Below are positions 7,723 to 22,358 of a stretch of 64,000 nt of DNA, in pieces; the stretch's first letter is position 1; every line of letters starts with the position of its first letter. The stretch is taken from positions 806,001-870,000 of the forward strand of contig NZ_CP063353.1 of the NCBI RefSeq assembly GCF_014931565.1, given 5' to 3'. Origin of the DNA: Clostridium sp. 'deep sea'. Its GTDB lineage: Bacteria > Bacillota > UBA994 > PWPR01. Made by a program: the position numbers and the translations under genes. Under the pieces are notes generated by a model that searched no databases, was not told where the DNA came from, and saw only the letters and a list, made by a program, of their open reading frames with translations.

Positions 7723-9867
7723 ATGAATATTATTAAATTTATTGCTGGCAAACACCAAGTTAAAGAGCAACAGGTTGAGAAAACTATAGAGTTGCTCGAC
7801 TCAGGCAATACAGTACCATTCATAGCTCGTTATCGAAAAGAGGCAACTGGAGGATTAACAGACGAGCAAATCTTTAGTATTCAGGAAGATTTACAGTACT
7901 TACGCCAACTTAACAAAAGACGTGAAGAAATTTTAAGAATTATTGAGGAGAGAGGAAAGTTAACTCCAGAATTAAAGGAGAAACTTACTAAAGCTGATAC
8001 TCTTCAAATGCTTGAGGATTTATATTTACCTTATAAAGAAAAACGAAGAACTTTAGCTACAATTGCTAAAGAAAAAGGCTTAGAGCCATTAGCTATAACT
8101 ATTTGGAGTCAAGAGACTAATACTGCACCACTAACATTGGCCACACAGTACATAAATGCTGAGCATGAAATTGAATCAGCTGAACAAGCTTTAGAGGGTG
8201 CCACTAATATAATTGGTGAAATAATCAATGAAACAGCTGTATATAGACAAGTTGTTAGATCACTAACCAGAGGTTATGGCTCTCTAGTTACAAATATACC
8301 AAAGAAAATAGATGCTGGTGTTTATGATATGTACACAGACTTTGAACAAAGCATATCTGATTTACCGCCTCATCGTATTTTAGCTATTAATAGAGGCGTA
8401 AAAGAAAAGATTATTAAGTCAAAAATAGCAGCGCCTACAGAATCTATTTTAAAGAGACTCGAGAGAGATATTATTAAAACAAATTACGAGCCAATTAAGG
8501 TATATTTACAAGAAGTTATTGCGATGTCCTATAAAAAATACTTAGCTCCAGCTATTGAACGAGAAATTAGTCGTCAGTTAACAGAGTTAGCTGAAAAACA
8601 AGCTACTTTATCGTTTCAAACTAATTTAAGACAATTATTAATGCAGCCTCCTGTTAAAGGAATCACTATTATGGGTTTAGACCCAGCCTATAGAACAGGA
8701 TGTAAACTTTGTGTAATTGATAATACAGGTAAGTTACTTAAATTTGATACAATTTATCCTCATCAACCACAAAATAGGTGGCAACAGTCACAAGACTCTA
8801 TTAAAAAGTACGTTAAAGAGTTTGAGGTAACACTTATTGTAATAGGTAACGGTACAGCAAGTAGAGAAACCGAAAAATTAGTGGCTGAATTAACCTCTAC
8901 AGAGCTAAAAGAAACATCATATGTAATAGTAGATGAAGCAGGTGCTTCAGTGTATTCAGCATCTCCTTTGGCACGTAAAGAATTTCCAGAGCTTGATGTT
9001 GCAATGAGGGGTTCTGTATCTATCGCCCGAAGAATATTAGATCCACTTGCTGAGTTAGTTAAAATTGACCCTAAGTCTATTGGCGTTGGTATGTATCAAC
9101 ATGATGTAAATCAAAAGAATTTATCTAAGGCTTTAGAGCAAACAGTTACCTCTTGTGTAAACCAAGTTGGTATTGATTTAAATACTGCCTCTGCCTCACT
9201 ACTAAGCTATATTTCAGGTATAAATAAAACTATAGCTACAAATATAGTTGCATATAGAGATGAAAATGGGGTATTTACTTCTCGTAAAGAGCTTAATAAG
9301 GTTGCTAAATTAGGTAAAAAAACCTTTGAGCAATGCGCAGGATTTTTACGTATTAGAGGTAGCAATGAGTATTTAGATAACACAGGAATTCACCCTGAGT
9401 CTTATAAATTAACCTACTCTCTTTTAAGTGAACTAGGTATAGGAAAAAAACAATTAGAAAAAAAATCTGTAGACTTACAAGAGCTTCTTAAAGATACTAA
9501 CACTGTAGAACTTGCTAAAACCTTAGATGCAGGCATACCTACTATTAAAGATATTATAGATGACCTCAGAAAACCTGGTCATGATCCACGCGATGAGTTA
9601 CCAAAACCAATCTTTAGTACTGATGTTATTTCTATGGAAATGTTGCGTGAAGGTATGATTATGACCGGCACAGTTCGTAATGTTATTGATTTTGGAGCCT
9701 TTGTAGACATTGGAGTTAAACAAGATGGTTTGATTCATATTAGTCAATTAAGTCACTCTTATGTTCGCCACCCAAGCGATATAGTAAAGGTGGGAGACAT
9801 AGTTAAGGTTAAAATAATAGATTTAGATTTAAAGCGTAAACGAATTTCATTGAGCATGAAGTTGTAA
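7723..9867 (+). CDS. tex: Tex-like RNA-binding transcription accessory protein
   Basis: A full-length Tex of 714 residues. The N-terminal Tex domain contains the IARYRKEATGGL motif. A YqgF/RNase H-like domain begins at GLDPAYRTGCKLCVID, helix-hairpin-helix motifs follow in the middle (around TASASLLSYISGI), and a C-terminal S1 domain (about 645-714) includes GTVRNVIDFGAFVDIGVKQD. Tex binds nucleic acids and affects transcription; its exact role is still debated. TGGAG lies 8 bases before the ATG. It is a single gene ending in a good terminator. Confidence 0.96.
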   Translation: MNIIKFIAGKHQVKEQQVEKTIELLDSGNTVPFIARYRKEATGGLTDEQIFSIQEDLQYLRQLNKRREEILRIIEERGKLTPELKEKLTKADTLQMLEDLYLPYKEKRRTLATIAKEKGLEPLAITIWSQETNTAPLTLATQYINAEHEIESAEQALEGATNIIGEIINETAVYRQVVRSLTRGYGSLVTNIPKKIDAGVYDMYTDFEQSISDLPPHRILAINRGVKEKIIKSKIAAPTESILKRLERDIIKTNYEPIKVYLQEVIAMSYKKYLAPAIEREISRQLTELAEKQATLSFQTNLRQLLMQPPVKGITIMGLDPAYRTGCKLCVIDNTGKLLKFDTIYPHQPQNRWQQSQDSIKKYVKEFEVTLIVIGNGTASRETEKLVAELTSTELKETSYVIVDEAGASVYSASPLARKEFPELDVAMRGSVSIARRILDPLAELVKIDPKSIGVGMYQHDVNQKNLSKALEQTVTSCVNQVGIDLNTASASLLSYISGINKTIATNIVAYRDENGVFTSRKELNKVAKLGKKTFEQCAGFLRIRGSNEYLDNTGIHPESYKLTYSLLSELGIGKKQLEKKSVDLQELLKDTNTVELAKTLDAGIPTIKDIIDDLRKPGHDPRDELPKPIFSTDVISMEMLREGMIMTGTVRNVIDFGAFVDIGVKQDGLIHISQLSHSYVRHPSDIVKVGDIVKVKIIDLDLKRKRISLSMKL

Positions 9868-9892
9868 GTTTTGTGAATAGTTTGTAACCTAT

Positions 9893-9917
9893 GGCTGGTC
9901 TTGTGCCAGCCTTTTTT
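9893..9917 (+). terminator. Terminator of tex
   Basis: GGCTGG and CCAGCC form the stem with a 7-base loop, followed by TTTTTT. Confidence 0.8.
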
Positions 9918-9921
9918 ACAT

Positions 9922-9947
9922 AAAAAATGAGGGCTATAAGCCCTCAT
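9922..9947 (-). terminator. Terminator of the pcrA-ligA operon
   Basis: ATGAGGGCT and AGCCCTCAT form a perfect 9-bp stem with a 3-base loop. On the minus strand it is followed by TTTTTTA. It faces the tex terminator 5 bases away, so the two convergent units are separated by back-to-back terminators. Confidence 0.85.
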
Positions 9948-9987
9948 TACTGCAATAATTGTATTGGATTACATAACTTAAATTTAG

Positions 9988-15054
<5,067 letters not shown>

Positions 15055-15183
15055 GACCTAGTATACTTAAATTGTACCATAAAGACATAGTTTATAATTA
15101 ATCTTAGAACATTAATAATAACATAAGTACATGTGTTTGTGTATTTGATTGATAAGATTAAGCTATAATTTAATTAGAAAATA

Positions 15184-15235
15184 AAATGAGGCTATCACAT
15201 TTGCAAAAATGAAATACAAATGAACTAGCCTAACG
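15184..15235 (-). terminator. Possible terminator of the MATE-GNAT operon
   Basis: On the minus strand AGGCTA and TAGCCT form the outer stem and CATTTG with CAAATG the inner stem, followed by CATTTTATTTTC. It lies 36 bases after the acetyltransferase stop. The T-run is interrupted. Confidence 0.5.
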
Positions 15236-15270
15236 ATTAATTGGTTCTATATATGTTTTTGATCGTGCTC

Positions 15271-16083
15271 CTATAAATTAAATCCAATTGAAACTTCTGT
15301 AATCTTAAACTTATTAAATCCATGTTTTTTATAAAGATTATTGGCTCTATTATTTTCACTCCAAACCTCGAGCCTTACTTCATTTATACTGTTATTCTTA
15401 AAATAACTAAAACATTTTGAAATTAAATAGTCTGCTAATCCTTGTTTACGGTATTCTTGTAAAACAAAAATATCCTCTATAACCCCGTATTTATAATCCT
15501 CTTCATACTCATAATTTAGTAGGATATTAGCAACTAAAACATTCTTATAATATATTGCTATATTTCTAAAACCTTCAAGCTCTTGTAGTTCTTTTATTTT
15601 GGCAAGGCTATATGTCAGACTAGTAAACACTTTTGCATGCTGCTTAATAAAACTATTTATCTCAGTGTCTGTGTTTAAACTATTAACTCTCGCACTATAA
15701 CCTTTAGGTAAAGCTATTAATTCTTTAATCTCCTGTAACTCTGCATTTAAAACTAACATTTGCTCATGGCTGTCAAACTCTTCAATACTATTATAAAACT
15801 CAATTTCATTCTTTTGTTCTACTAATAAACAACTATATATTCTAGCTTTAAGCTTAGGGTGATTTTTTGCTTTATGTTTTTCAGCTAATTTAATTAACTG
15901 TTTAACAATCTCTTTCTTATTGCATAGGTTATCTGCCTTTGCTTTTAGAAAATAATTTACACGGTCTTGTTTATATATCTTTGATGCCATAGATTCAATT
16001 ATATAACCCTCGCCAATAATGTTATTTTCAACATCCTTAGCTACGTATTTGTTTTTACTCACTTGTTGTAAATTAATCTTCAT
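15271..16083 (-). CDS. GNAT family N-acetyltransferase with long N-terminal region
   Basis: The 270-residue protein carries a C-terminal GNAT domain (about 125-270) with the acetyl-CoA loop in EDIFVLQEYRKQGLADYLI and a closing NNLYKKHGF. The first 120 residues (MKINLQQVSKNKY onward) do not show the acetyl-CoA loop and may be a degenerate second GNAT half. The ATG at 16081-16083 is chosen because TAAGGTG precedes it and it lies 10 bases after the stop of the MATE gene. The two genes are probably co-transcribed. Substrate unknown. Confidence 0.82.
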   Translation of the reverse strand: MKINLQQVSKNKYVAKDVENNIIGEGYIIESMASKIYKQDRVNYFLKAKADNLCNKKEIVKQLIKLAEKHKAKNHPKLKARIYSCLLVEQKNEIEFYNSIEEFDSHEQMLVLNAELQEIKELIALPKGYSARVNSLNTDTEINSFIKQHAKVFTSLTYSLAKIKELQELEGFRNIAIYYKNVLVANILLNYEYEEDYKYGVIEDIFVLQEYRKQGLADYLISKCFSYFKNNSINEVRLEVWSENNRANNLYKKHGFNKFKITEVSIGFNL

Positions 16084-16093
16084 TTTAAACACC

Positions 16094-17488
16094 TTAAACT
16101 TTAAGCAATTTCCACTTACCTCTAGCATACCTTATGCTAAACATAATGGCTCTTATAAATAAATCAGATACCATTCCTAACCAAGCACCTATTAACCCAA
16201 GCTTAAAGTAAAATACGCCTACTGCAGCAATAGATAACCTTACTAGCCACACACTACTAGCAGTTATTATAGTAACCCATTTTGTATCTCCTGCTCCTCT
16301 TAGTCCACCAGCTATAACTAAGTTTATTGCCATTGCAGGCTGTGCTATTGCTACTAATCGTAATGCCTTAGCTGCCTGTTTAATTACCTCCTGGTCATCA
16401 GTAAAAAACTTCACAAATTGAACAGGAAAAATGAAAAACAGAATACCCATTAAGCTTGATACTAAGATTGCCATATTGCGAGCTACATAACCACTCTCTT
16501 CAGCCAACTCTGGTTCTTTAGCTCCTAAGTTTTGACCTATTAAAGTTGTAGCGGCAACCCCAAAACCCCAGCCTGGCATAAAAGATAATGACTCTGCTCT
16601 TATAGCTATTTGGTGGGCAGCATAAGTAGCTGTACCAATACTAGTAAGTATCATCGTAAAAACTATTTGGGCAAATCTCATAAATATAGCCTCTACCATA
16701 GCAGGAATACCAATATTTAAAATTCTTTTTACAGGGGTCTTTTTTAATCTATAATCATCATTTAAGGTCAGCTTTATTTGTTTATCACCTTTCATAACTA
16801 CTTTAATAATTAAAATACAACCAACTACTTGAGATAATACCGTACCTAAAGCGGCACCAGCCACCCCCATTTTAGGGGCTCCAAAATTACCAAAAATAAA
16901 AATGTAATTGAATATTGGATTTAAAATATTAATTACTATATTTACATACATGGGTGTTTTTGTATCGCCACAACCCCTTAACATACTGGTAAAAATCATT
17001 GTAATTAAACTAAATACTAAACCAAATGATCTCCACCTTATATAACCTATACCTACAGCAACTACATCTGGTTTAGCACCTAGTAGCTTTAAAGAACCCT
17101 CTGCAAATATGTAGAAAATTACAAAGGTAGTAACTGTTAAAATAATGGTCATTGTTACTGATTGACGCGCTATTACATTTGCTCCATCTTCATCTTTTGC
17201 ACCAATATGTCTGGCAACTAAGGCCGTTGTTCCTGTTCTAATTGCAGCAAATGCACTGGTTGCTATCATAACAATTTGTGTACCTAAACCAACTGCTGCT
17301 ATTGATGATGGTCCTAGCCTACCTACCATAGCCATATCTACAATGCCAACAAAAGTAAGTAACATCATTTCCACTATTACGGGCCAAGCCAATAACCAAA
17401 CTGTTTTAGTAAGTTTAGAGTCTCTTAGTTTAACTTTCTTAGGTTTTGCTTCAATATCATAAGTTTTTGAATCATTATTATCATTCAT
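16094..17488 (-). CDS. MATE family multidrug/cation antiporter
   Basis: The product has 464 residues and twelve apparent membrane helices in two similar halves. Early motifs LAWPVIVEMMLLTFVGIVDM and GRLGPSSIAAVGLG, and the second-half SFMPGWGFGVAATTLIGQN, match MATE exporters. It probably exports drugs or cationic metabolites in exchange for Na+ or H+. The ATG at 17486-17488 is preferred because GGGAG lies 8 bases before it. It is co-transcribed with the downstream acetyltransferase and diverges from the MFS gene at 17700. Confidence 0.93.
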   Translation of the reverse strand: MNDNNDSKTYDIEAKPKKVKLRDSKLTKTVWLLAWPVIVEMMLLTFVGIVDMAMVGRLGPSSIAAVGLGTQIVMIATSAFAAIRTGTTALVARHIGAKDEDGANVIARQSVTMTIILTVTTFVIFYIFAEGSLKLLGAKPDVVAVGIGYIRWRSFGLVFSLITMIFTSMLRGCGDTKTPMYVNIVINILNPIFNYIFIFGNFGAPKMGVAGAALGTVLSQVVGCILIIKVVMKGDKQIKLTLNDDYRLKKTPVKRILNIGIPAMVEAIFMRFAQIVFTMILTSIGTATYAAHQIAIRAESLSFMPGWGFGVAATTLIGQNLGAKEPELAEESGYVARNMAILVSSLMGILFFIFPVQFVKFFTDDQEVIKQAAKALRLVAIAQPAMAINLVIAGGLRGAGDTKWVTIITASSVWLVRLSIAAVGVFYFKLGLIGAWLGMVSDLFIRAIMFSIRYARGKWKLLKV

Positions 17489-17699
17489 ACCTACCGCTCC
17501 CATATATTTCGCTTATAGAAGTTTCTTTATAAAACTTATCTTATTATTTAAATATTGTCAAGTAAAAGAGCAATTATGAAGTGTTTTTAATAGCTAGTAA
17601 ATTTTTTATGAAATATTCTTAATAAATGTTTATGTTATTTTGGTAATAATTTTGTTACAATTAATCTGTATATATATGTTGTTTTGTAGGAGGAACATA

Positions 17700-18983
17700 A
17701 TGTCAAAAAAGGGTATATTTTCAACAATGCTCAGCAGAAAAGATATTTTTGGCTGGGTAATGTACGATTGGGCTAATTCGGCTTTTGCCACGACCATTAT
17801 GGCTGCTGTATTGCCTGTTTATTATGCAGATGTAGCTGCTGCAAACCTGAATCACACCGTAAGAACTTCTTATTGGGGTTATACAACCTCAATTGCAATG
17901 TTAATTGTTGCAATATCCACCCCTTTAATGGGAGCAATTTCAGACCACATAAAATCTAAAAAAAGTTTTCTAAGAGTTTTTTCTTACTTAGGCTGTATGG
18001 CAACTATACTATTAGTATTAGTAGGAACAGGTGATTATTTACTATGTTCCATTTTATTTATAGTTGGAAATATCGGTTTTTCATGTGGTAATGTTTTTTA
18101 TGATAGTTTAATTATTAATGTTGCCAAACCTCATGAGATGGATTCGGTATCATCATGGGGCTTTGCCTTAGGATACCTTGGAGGAGGATTGTTATTAGTT
18201 ATTAACCTTGTAATGATTTTGTTTCCACAGAAACTAGGTATAGCTAACAGCATGTGGGCATCTCGACTGGCTTTTGTGTCTGTAGGTGTTTGGTGGTTTA
18301 TCTTTTCATTACCTCTCTTTAAATATGTTAAAGAACCGCATGATAAAACTAAGAAAAATTTTCCGCCTTTATCTGTTGGCTTTAGTAGACTTAAAGCAAC
18401 ATTTAAAGACGCTCGTAAGTACAAAGAGTTGTTTAAATTTATTATTGCTTTTTGGCTCTATAATGATGGAATTGGTACAATAATGAGAATGGCTACTATT
18501 TATGGTAGTGAAATAGGGATAGGTGCAAATGCCTTAATTGGCGCTTTATTATTAACTCAATTTGTTGCATTTCCATTCTCTTTACTATTTAACTTTATTG
18601 CTAAAAAAATTAATATTAAAAAAGCAATTTATGTTACTCTTATTATTTATACTTTTATAGTTTGTTATGGTTATTTTTTAAAGACATCATTAGATTTTTA
18701 TGTTTTAGCTGTTTTAGTAGGAACTGTTCAAGGTGGAGCCCAAGCATTAAGTAGATCTCTTTATGCATCTATGGTGCCCAAAGATAAATCTGCAGAGTTC
18801 TTTAGCTTCTTAGGTATATCTAGTAAGTTTGCTGCGGTAATAGGACCTTTAGTATTTGCAATTGTAGGTCAAGCTACAGGATCAAGTCGTAATGGTATTA
18901 TATCTTTAATTGTATTCTTTATATTAGGATTTATAGTTTTATCTCGGGTTGATGTCGAAAAAGCCCGCGAATTAGCCCAATAA
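17700..18983 (+). CDS. Atg22-like MFS transporter (UMF1 type)
   Basis: The 427-residue protein has about twelve membrane helices. It opens with GWVMYDWANSAFATTIMAA, the hallmark of the Atg22/UMF1 branch of the major facilitator superfamily, and has GGAQALSRSLYASMVP in the second half, also typical of that branch. Yeast Atg22 releases amino acids from the vacuole; the bacterial substrate is unknown. The start is fixed by AGGAGG 6 bases before ATG at 17700. A strong terminator follows the stop. Confidence 0.92.
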   Translation: MSKKGIFSTMLSRKDIFGWVMYDWANSAFATTIMAAVLPVYYADVAAANLNHTVRTSYWGYTTSIAMLIVAISTPLMGAISDHIKSKKSFLRVFSYLGCMATILLVLVGTGDYLLCSILFIVGNIGFSCGNVFYDSLIINVAKPHEMDSVSSWGFALGYLGGGLLLVINLVMILFPQKLGIANSMWASRLAFVSVGVWWFIFSLPLFKYVKEPHDKTKKNFPPLSVGFSRLKATFKDARKYKELFKFIIAFWLYNDGIGTIMRMATIYGSEIGIGANALIGALLLTQFVAFPFSLLFNFIAKKINIKKAIYVTLIIYTFIVCYGYFLKTSLDFYVLAVLVGTVQGGAQALSRSLYASMVPKDKSAEFFSFLGISSKFAAVIGPLVFAIVGQATGSSRNGIISLIVFFILGFIVLSRVDVEKARELAQ

Positions 18984-18984
18984 T

Positions 18985-19011
18985 AAAAAAACCACCAATG
19001 GTGGTTTTTTT
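18985..19011 (+). terminator. Terminator of the Atg22-like gene
   Basis: AAAAAACCACC and GGTGGTTTTTT form an 11-bp stem with a 3-base loop and a T-run. It begins 2 bases after the stop codon and is symmetric, so it may act in both directions. Confidence 0.85.
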
Positions 19012-19035
19012 ATTAACAGAATATTGATATTGTAA

Positions 19036-19737
19036 TTAAATATTTAAAACATATCTCTTCTTCCATAACCTATATGTAAATATATAAAATAAAATTGCTA
19101 TCGTAAAACCTAAATAATAAATCATATTATGTGATATATAACCTGCAGTACTCAAAAAAACAGGGTAGTTAATTAAACCATGAGTTATAGACACAAGTAA
19201 GTAAAACTTTATGCTCTTTTTATTTTTCACACCATAAACAAAACAAGTGGTAGAGGCAACATGAAACATTATTGCCATTACTCGTTCAATAATTGGCAAC
19301 CACATTAATGTTGTTAAATAAGATATAGGGTAGGCAACTAGCCTTATTGCCTCCCATATAGCAAAGCCAAAACCAATGGCTAAAGAATAATTTAACCAAT
19401 CATTTTTATCATTTAACAATTGATTTACCCATAAAAATTTTCTTGAAATAAAAGGTACAGCCTTTAATATTTCTTGAACAAATCCAGAGATTAATGCTAA
19501 TGGCAATAACAATAATAAACAAGTAGCAGCTTGGTTATTAACCAATGAGCTAAATGTTTGTGCCCACCATCTTTGCAAAGGGGGTTGTAGTATTAATGTA
19601 AGTTCAAATGAAGCTACTCCCCATGCCACAAAGATCCACCAACTTATGTTTTTAAATTTTAGTTTACCTAAAATCAATAAAAACACTACAGCTATTAAGA
19701 TAAATATAGCTGAATATATTAACAACCACTGTTTCAA
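19036..19737 (-). CDS. YhfC/PrsW-like glutamic-type intramembrane protease family protein
   Basis: The 233-residue membrane protein has seven or eight helices. Conserved polar residues sit inside the helices in the PrsW/YhfC order: FVQEILKA, then GFGFAIWEAIR, then ERVMAIMFHVAST, then ITHGLINY. This pattern of Glu and His residues defines the CPBP/PrsW intramembrane metalloprotease clan. In Bacillus, PrsW cleaves an anti-sigma factor; nothing nearby indicates the substrate here. The start is TTG at 19735-19737 with AAGGAG upstream. It converges on the Atg22-like gene. Confidence 0.75.
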   Translation of the reverse strand: MKQWLLIYSAIFILIAVVFLLILGKLKFKNISWWIFVAWGVASFELTLILQPPLQRWWAQTFSSLVNNQAATCLLLLLPLALISGFVQEILKAVPFISRKFLWVNQLLNDKNDWLNYSLAIGFGFAIWEAIRLVAYPISYLTTLMWLPIIERVMAIMFHVASTTCFVYGVKNKKSIKFYLLVSITHGLINYPVFLSTAGYISHNMIYYLGFTIAILFYIFTYRLWKKRYVLNI

Positions 19738-19841
19738 AAAATCAACTCCTTACAGTAAATAGTGATGAAGCAAATAATCTAAACTAGCAGGAATAAAACA
19801 TCTTATGTAGAAAGATATTGTACTATATTGGAGGTGTTTAT

Positions 19842-21461
19842 ATGTCTTTGGTGAATAGCCTAGCTGATAAATTAATTGAATGGCAACATGAAACTAATCC
19901 TTTTATTGCAACCCAACGAGGTAAATACTATAACCAAACTAAAGTACCTACATATACAGCAAAGTCTTTCAAAAAACAAGTTAATGATTTAAAGGATTTT
20001 CAAAATAAGTTGTTTGCTATCAAAAAACAAGAACTCTCTACCCATGAGCAAGTGAACTGGCATTTAGTTGACATAACTATCCGTCAACAATTAAGACAAC
20101 TAACAGTAATTAAATATTATGAAAAAGATCCTGGCTTTGTTTCAAGTCAACTTATAAGCATAATTTATGTAATGCTTAGTAGAGAATATGCCCCTATTCA
20201 AGATAGGCTAAATGCCTTAGAGTGTCGGCTTAAACTTACCCAAAGTATGCTTGAAAGTGGTAGAGATTTAGTTAAAAATCCACCAGTTCAATACACTAAT
20301 CAAGCAATTGCTCAGTGTAAACACGGTATTAAATTTTTGACAGTTACTGTACCCGAAATAATAACTGCCCAAAATGGCACTATATCAACTAAATTTAAGT
20401 TTGTATTAAATAACACAATCAAACAATTCACAAAACATGTTACTTGGCTAGAGTCAATATTACCAATTTCTAAAGGTAAATTCGCTATTGGCGAAGAGAA
20501 CTTTAATAATATGTTACAACAAGACTACCTTATGGATTACACAGCAGAAAGCCTAATTAAAAAAGGCAAACAATTATTAAATGAAACTAAACAGCAAATG
20601 ACTAGTTTAGCACAAGAAATAAACCCAAACTTAACATGGCAAGAGATTATAAACGACATGAAGAATTATCATCCTGCTGAACACGAAATACTTGAGGTGT
20701 ATAAGCAGGAGTCTCAAAAAGTAAAACAATTTGTTGTTTCTAACAATATTGCAGATTTTCCTAAGAATGAAGAACTAATATTAATAAATACCCCTTTACA
20801 TATGCGCAGTTTATTCCCTTATGCAGGATATAGTGGACCTGCAGTTTTTGACAAGTTTCAAAGCGGTAGATTTTGGGTTACTCCAGTTGAACCAGAGTGG
20901 AGCACTGATAAAAAAGAGCAAAAGCTACGAGAACACATGTTTTATAAAATTCCAGTATTTGTTTTACATGAGGGTTATCCTGGTCACCATTTGCAAATAT
21001 CTACTCAACACAATTTACCCGAAAACATCCGTAAAATAATGCATAATAATTTATTTTGTGAAGGATGGGCATTTTATTGCGAAGAATTACTAGAAAACCT
21101 GGGTTATATTAGTCATCCTAAAACCAGATTATCTAGATTAAAAGATCAGCTCTGGAGAGCTTCACGGATAATTATTGATGCTAGCTTACACTCAGAGCGT
21201 ATGAGTTTTAATGAAGCTGTTGATTTGCTTATAAATGAAGCTCATCTTGAGAAAATGAATGCGGTTGCTGAAGTAAGCAGATATATTAAAAACCCACTAC
21301 GACCAATGAGCTATTTAATGGGAAAACTCGAGTTACTAGAGATAGCAAAAGACTACAAAGAACTAAAAGGTGAAAGCTATTGTTTAAAAGAGTTTCACAA
21401 TGAGCTACTACAACTAGGGGCAATACCACCTAAATTAGTTAGATTAGAGTTACTAAAGTAA
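19842..21461 (+). CDS. DUF885 family zinc-metallopeptidase-like protein
   Basis: The product has 539 residues, is probably cytoplasmic (no signal peptide), and contains HEGYPGHH near residue 371, the metal-binding signature of the DUF885 family, followed by NLFCEGWAFYCEELL with a likely third metal ligand. Some members are annotated as carboxypeptidases. The start at ATG 19842 is set by GGAGGTG 6 bases upstream. It forms a monocistronic unit converging on the lipoprotein gene at 21534. Confidence 0.88.
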   Translation: MSLVNSLADKLIEWQHETNPFIATQRGKYYNQTKVPTYTAKSFKKQVNDLKDFQNKLFAIKKQELSTHEQVNWHLVDITIRQQLRQLTVIKYYEKDPGFVSSQLISIIYVMLSREYAPIQDRLNALECRLKLTQSMLESGRDLVKNPPVQYTNQAIAQCKHGIKFLTVTVPEIITAQNGTISTKFKFVLNNTIKQFTKHVTWLESILPISKGKFAIGEENFNNMLQQDYLMDYTAESLIKKGKQLLNETKQQMTSLAQEINPNLTWQEIINDMKNYHPAEHEILEVYKQESQKVKQFVVSNNIADFPKNEELILINTPLHMRSLFPYAGYSGPAVFDKFQSGRFWVTPVEPEWSTDKKEQKLREHMFYKIPVFVLHEGYPGHHLQISTQHNLPENIRKIMHNNLFCEGWAFYCEELLENLGYISHPKTRLSRLKDQLWRASRIIIDASLHSERMSFNEAVDLLINEAHLEKMNAVAEVSRYIKNPLRPMSYLMGKLELLEIAKDYKELKGESYCLKEFHNELLQLGAIPPKLVRLELLK

Positions 21462-21465
21462 TACC

Positions 21466-21511
21466 AGATATAGTACTATAATAGGGTTTATCCTTTTATA
21501 GTACTAGTATC
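21466..21511. terminator. Bidirectional hairpin between convergent genes
   Basis: AGATA(T)AGTACTATAA pairs with TTATAGTACT(AG)TATCT around a 13-base loop, between two convergent stops. It could end transcription from both sides, though T-runs are short. Confidence 0.55.
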
Positions 21512-21533
21512 TTACATAAATATTTTATATCTT

Positions 21534-22271
21534 CTATTTATCAATCATATAATAAACCTTATTGTTCTGGTATTTAACTAGCTCTAAATCGTCAATTGAA
21601 TACCAGCATTGTTGTATTATGCCTGTAAATCTGAGCTCAACTTTATAACACTTAATTTCCTTATCATTAACCATAAGGTTATCTTCACTTGTAACTACTA
21701 CTTTGCATGGTGAACTTGTGGCTGAGGATACTACCATATTATTTATTAGTTGTTCATAACCAACCTGTAATGGCATAAACCTAATTATTTGCAGTAGTTG
21801 GTTATTATCTATTACTGGCTTAACTATTTTTGCTGATGCCTTTTTGTCTTCATTACTCACTTTTGCCTCTATGTTTACTTTATTTTCTTCGTAATCATAG
21901 TTTGCTTTTAAACTCACTACTGACCCATTATTATCTAAAGTTAACTCACTAGTAATTGGCTCATATTTTTCATTAGTTGTTACTTTTATATCTTGCACAA
22001 TGTTAAAGGAATTATTGTTTTCATCTATTACTTTTAAATCCTCTGTAGCATAAAAATCTATTGTATCTGTATTATTTTTAACTGTCATGGTTGAAGTACC
22101 TATTTTTTTATTATCACTTATATTATAAATACTATAAATATACTCCCCCAGTTCTCCTTGTACAGTGTTAAAATCTTTCCACTCTATAGCTTTGGTCTGC
22201 TGTTTTTGACATGAGCATAAAAAAAGTATTAATATTAAGCTGCTTAAAATACACAATGTTTTTTTTAACAT
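21534..22271 (-). CDS. Putative lipoprotein, downstream of the gerA operon
   Basis: The 245-residue protein starts MLKKTLCILSSL and has the lipobox LFLCSC, so it is expected to be lipid-anchored on the outer face of the membrane. The ATG at 22269-22271 has AAGGTGG 5 bases upstream. The body is beta-rich and repeats the theme 'DxYATEDLKV ... ITSELTLDNNGSVV', similar in feel to lipoproteins that fold as beta-barrels or beta-sandwiches. No known motif. It follows gerAC after 87 bases on the same strand and may be co-transcribed, which would make it a spore-membrane candidate; that is inference. Confidence 0.65.
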   Translation of the reverse strand: MLKKTLCILSSLILILFLCSCQKQQTKAIEWKDFNTVQGELGEYIYSIYNISDNKKIGTSTMTVKNNTDTIDFYATEDLKVIDENNNSFNIVQDIKVTTNEKYEPITSELTLDNNGSVVSLKANYDYEENKVNIEAKVSNEDKKASAKIVKPVIDNNQLLQIIRFMPLQVGYEQLINNMVVSSATSSPCKVVVTSEDNLMVNDKEIKCYKVELRFTGIIQQCWYSIDDLELVKYQNNKVYYMIDK

Positions 22272-22358
22272 AGTAACCACCTTATTTTTATATTTTTTCT
22301 TTATAAGGTTTAATTCTGGGTAAATAAATTATTACCTTTATTTATTTAAAACCGTAGT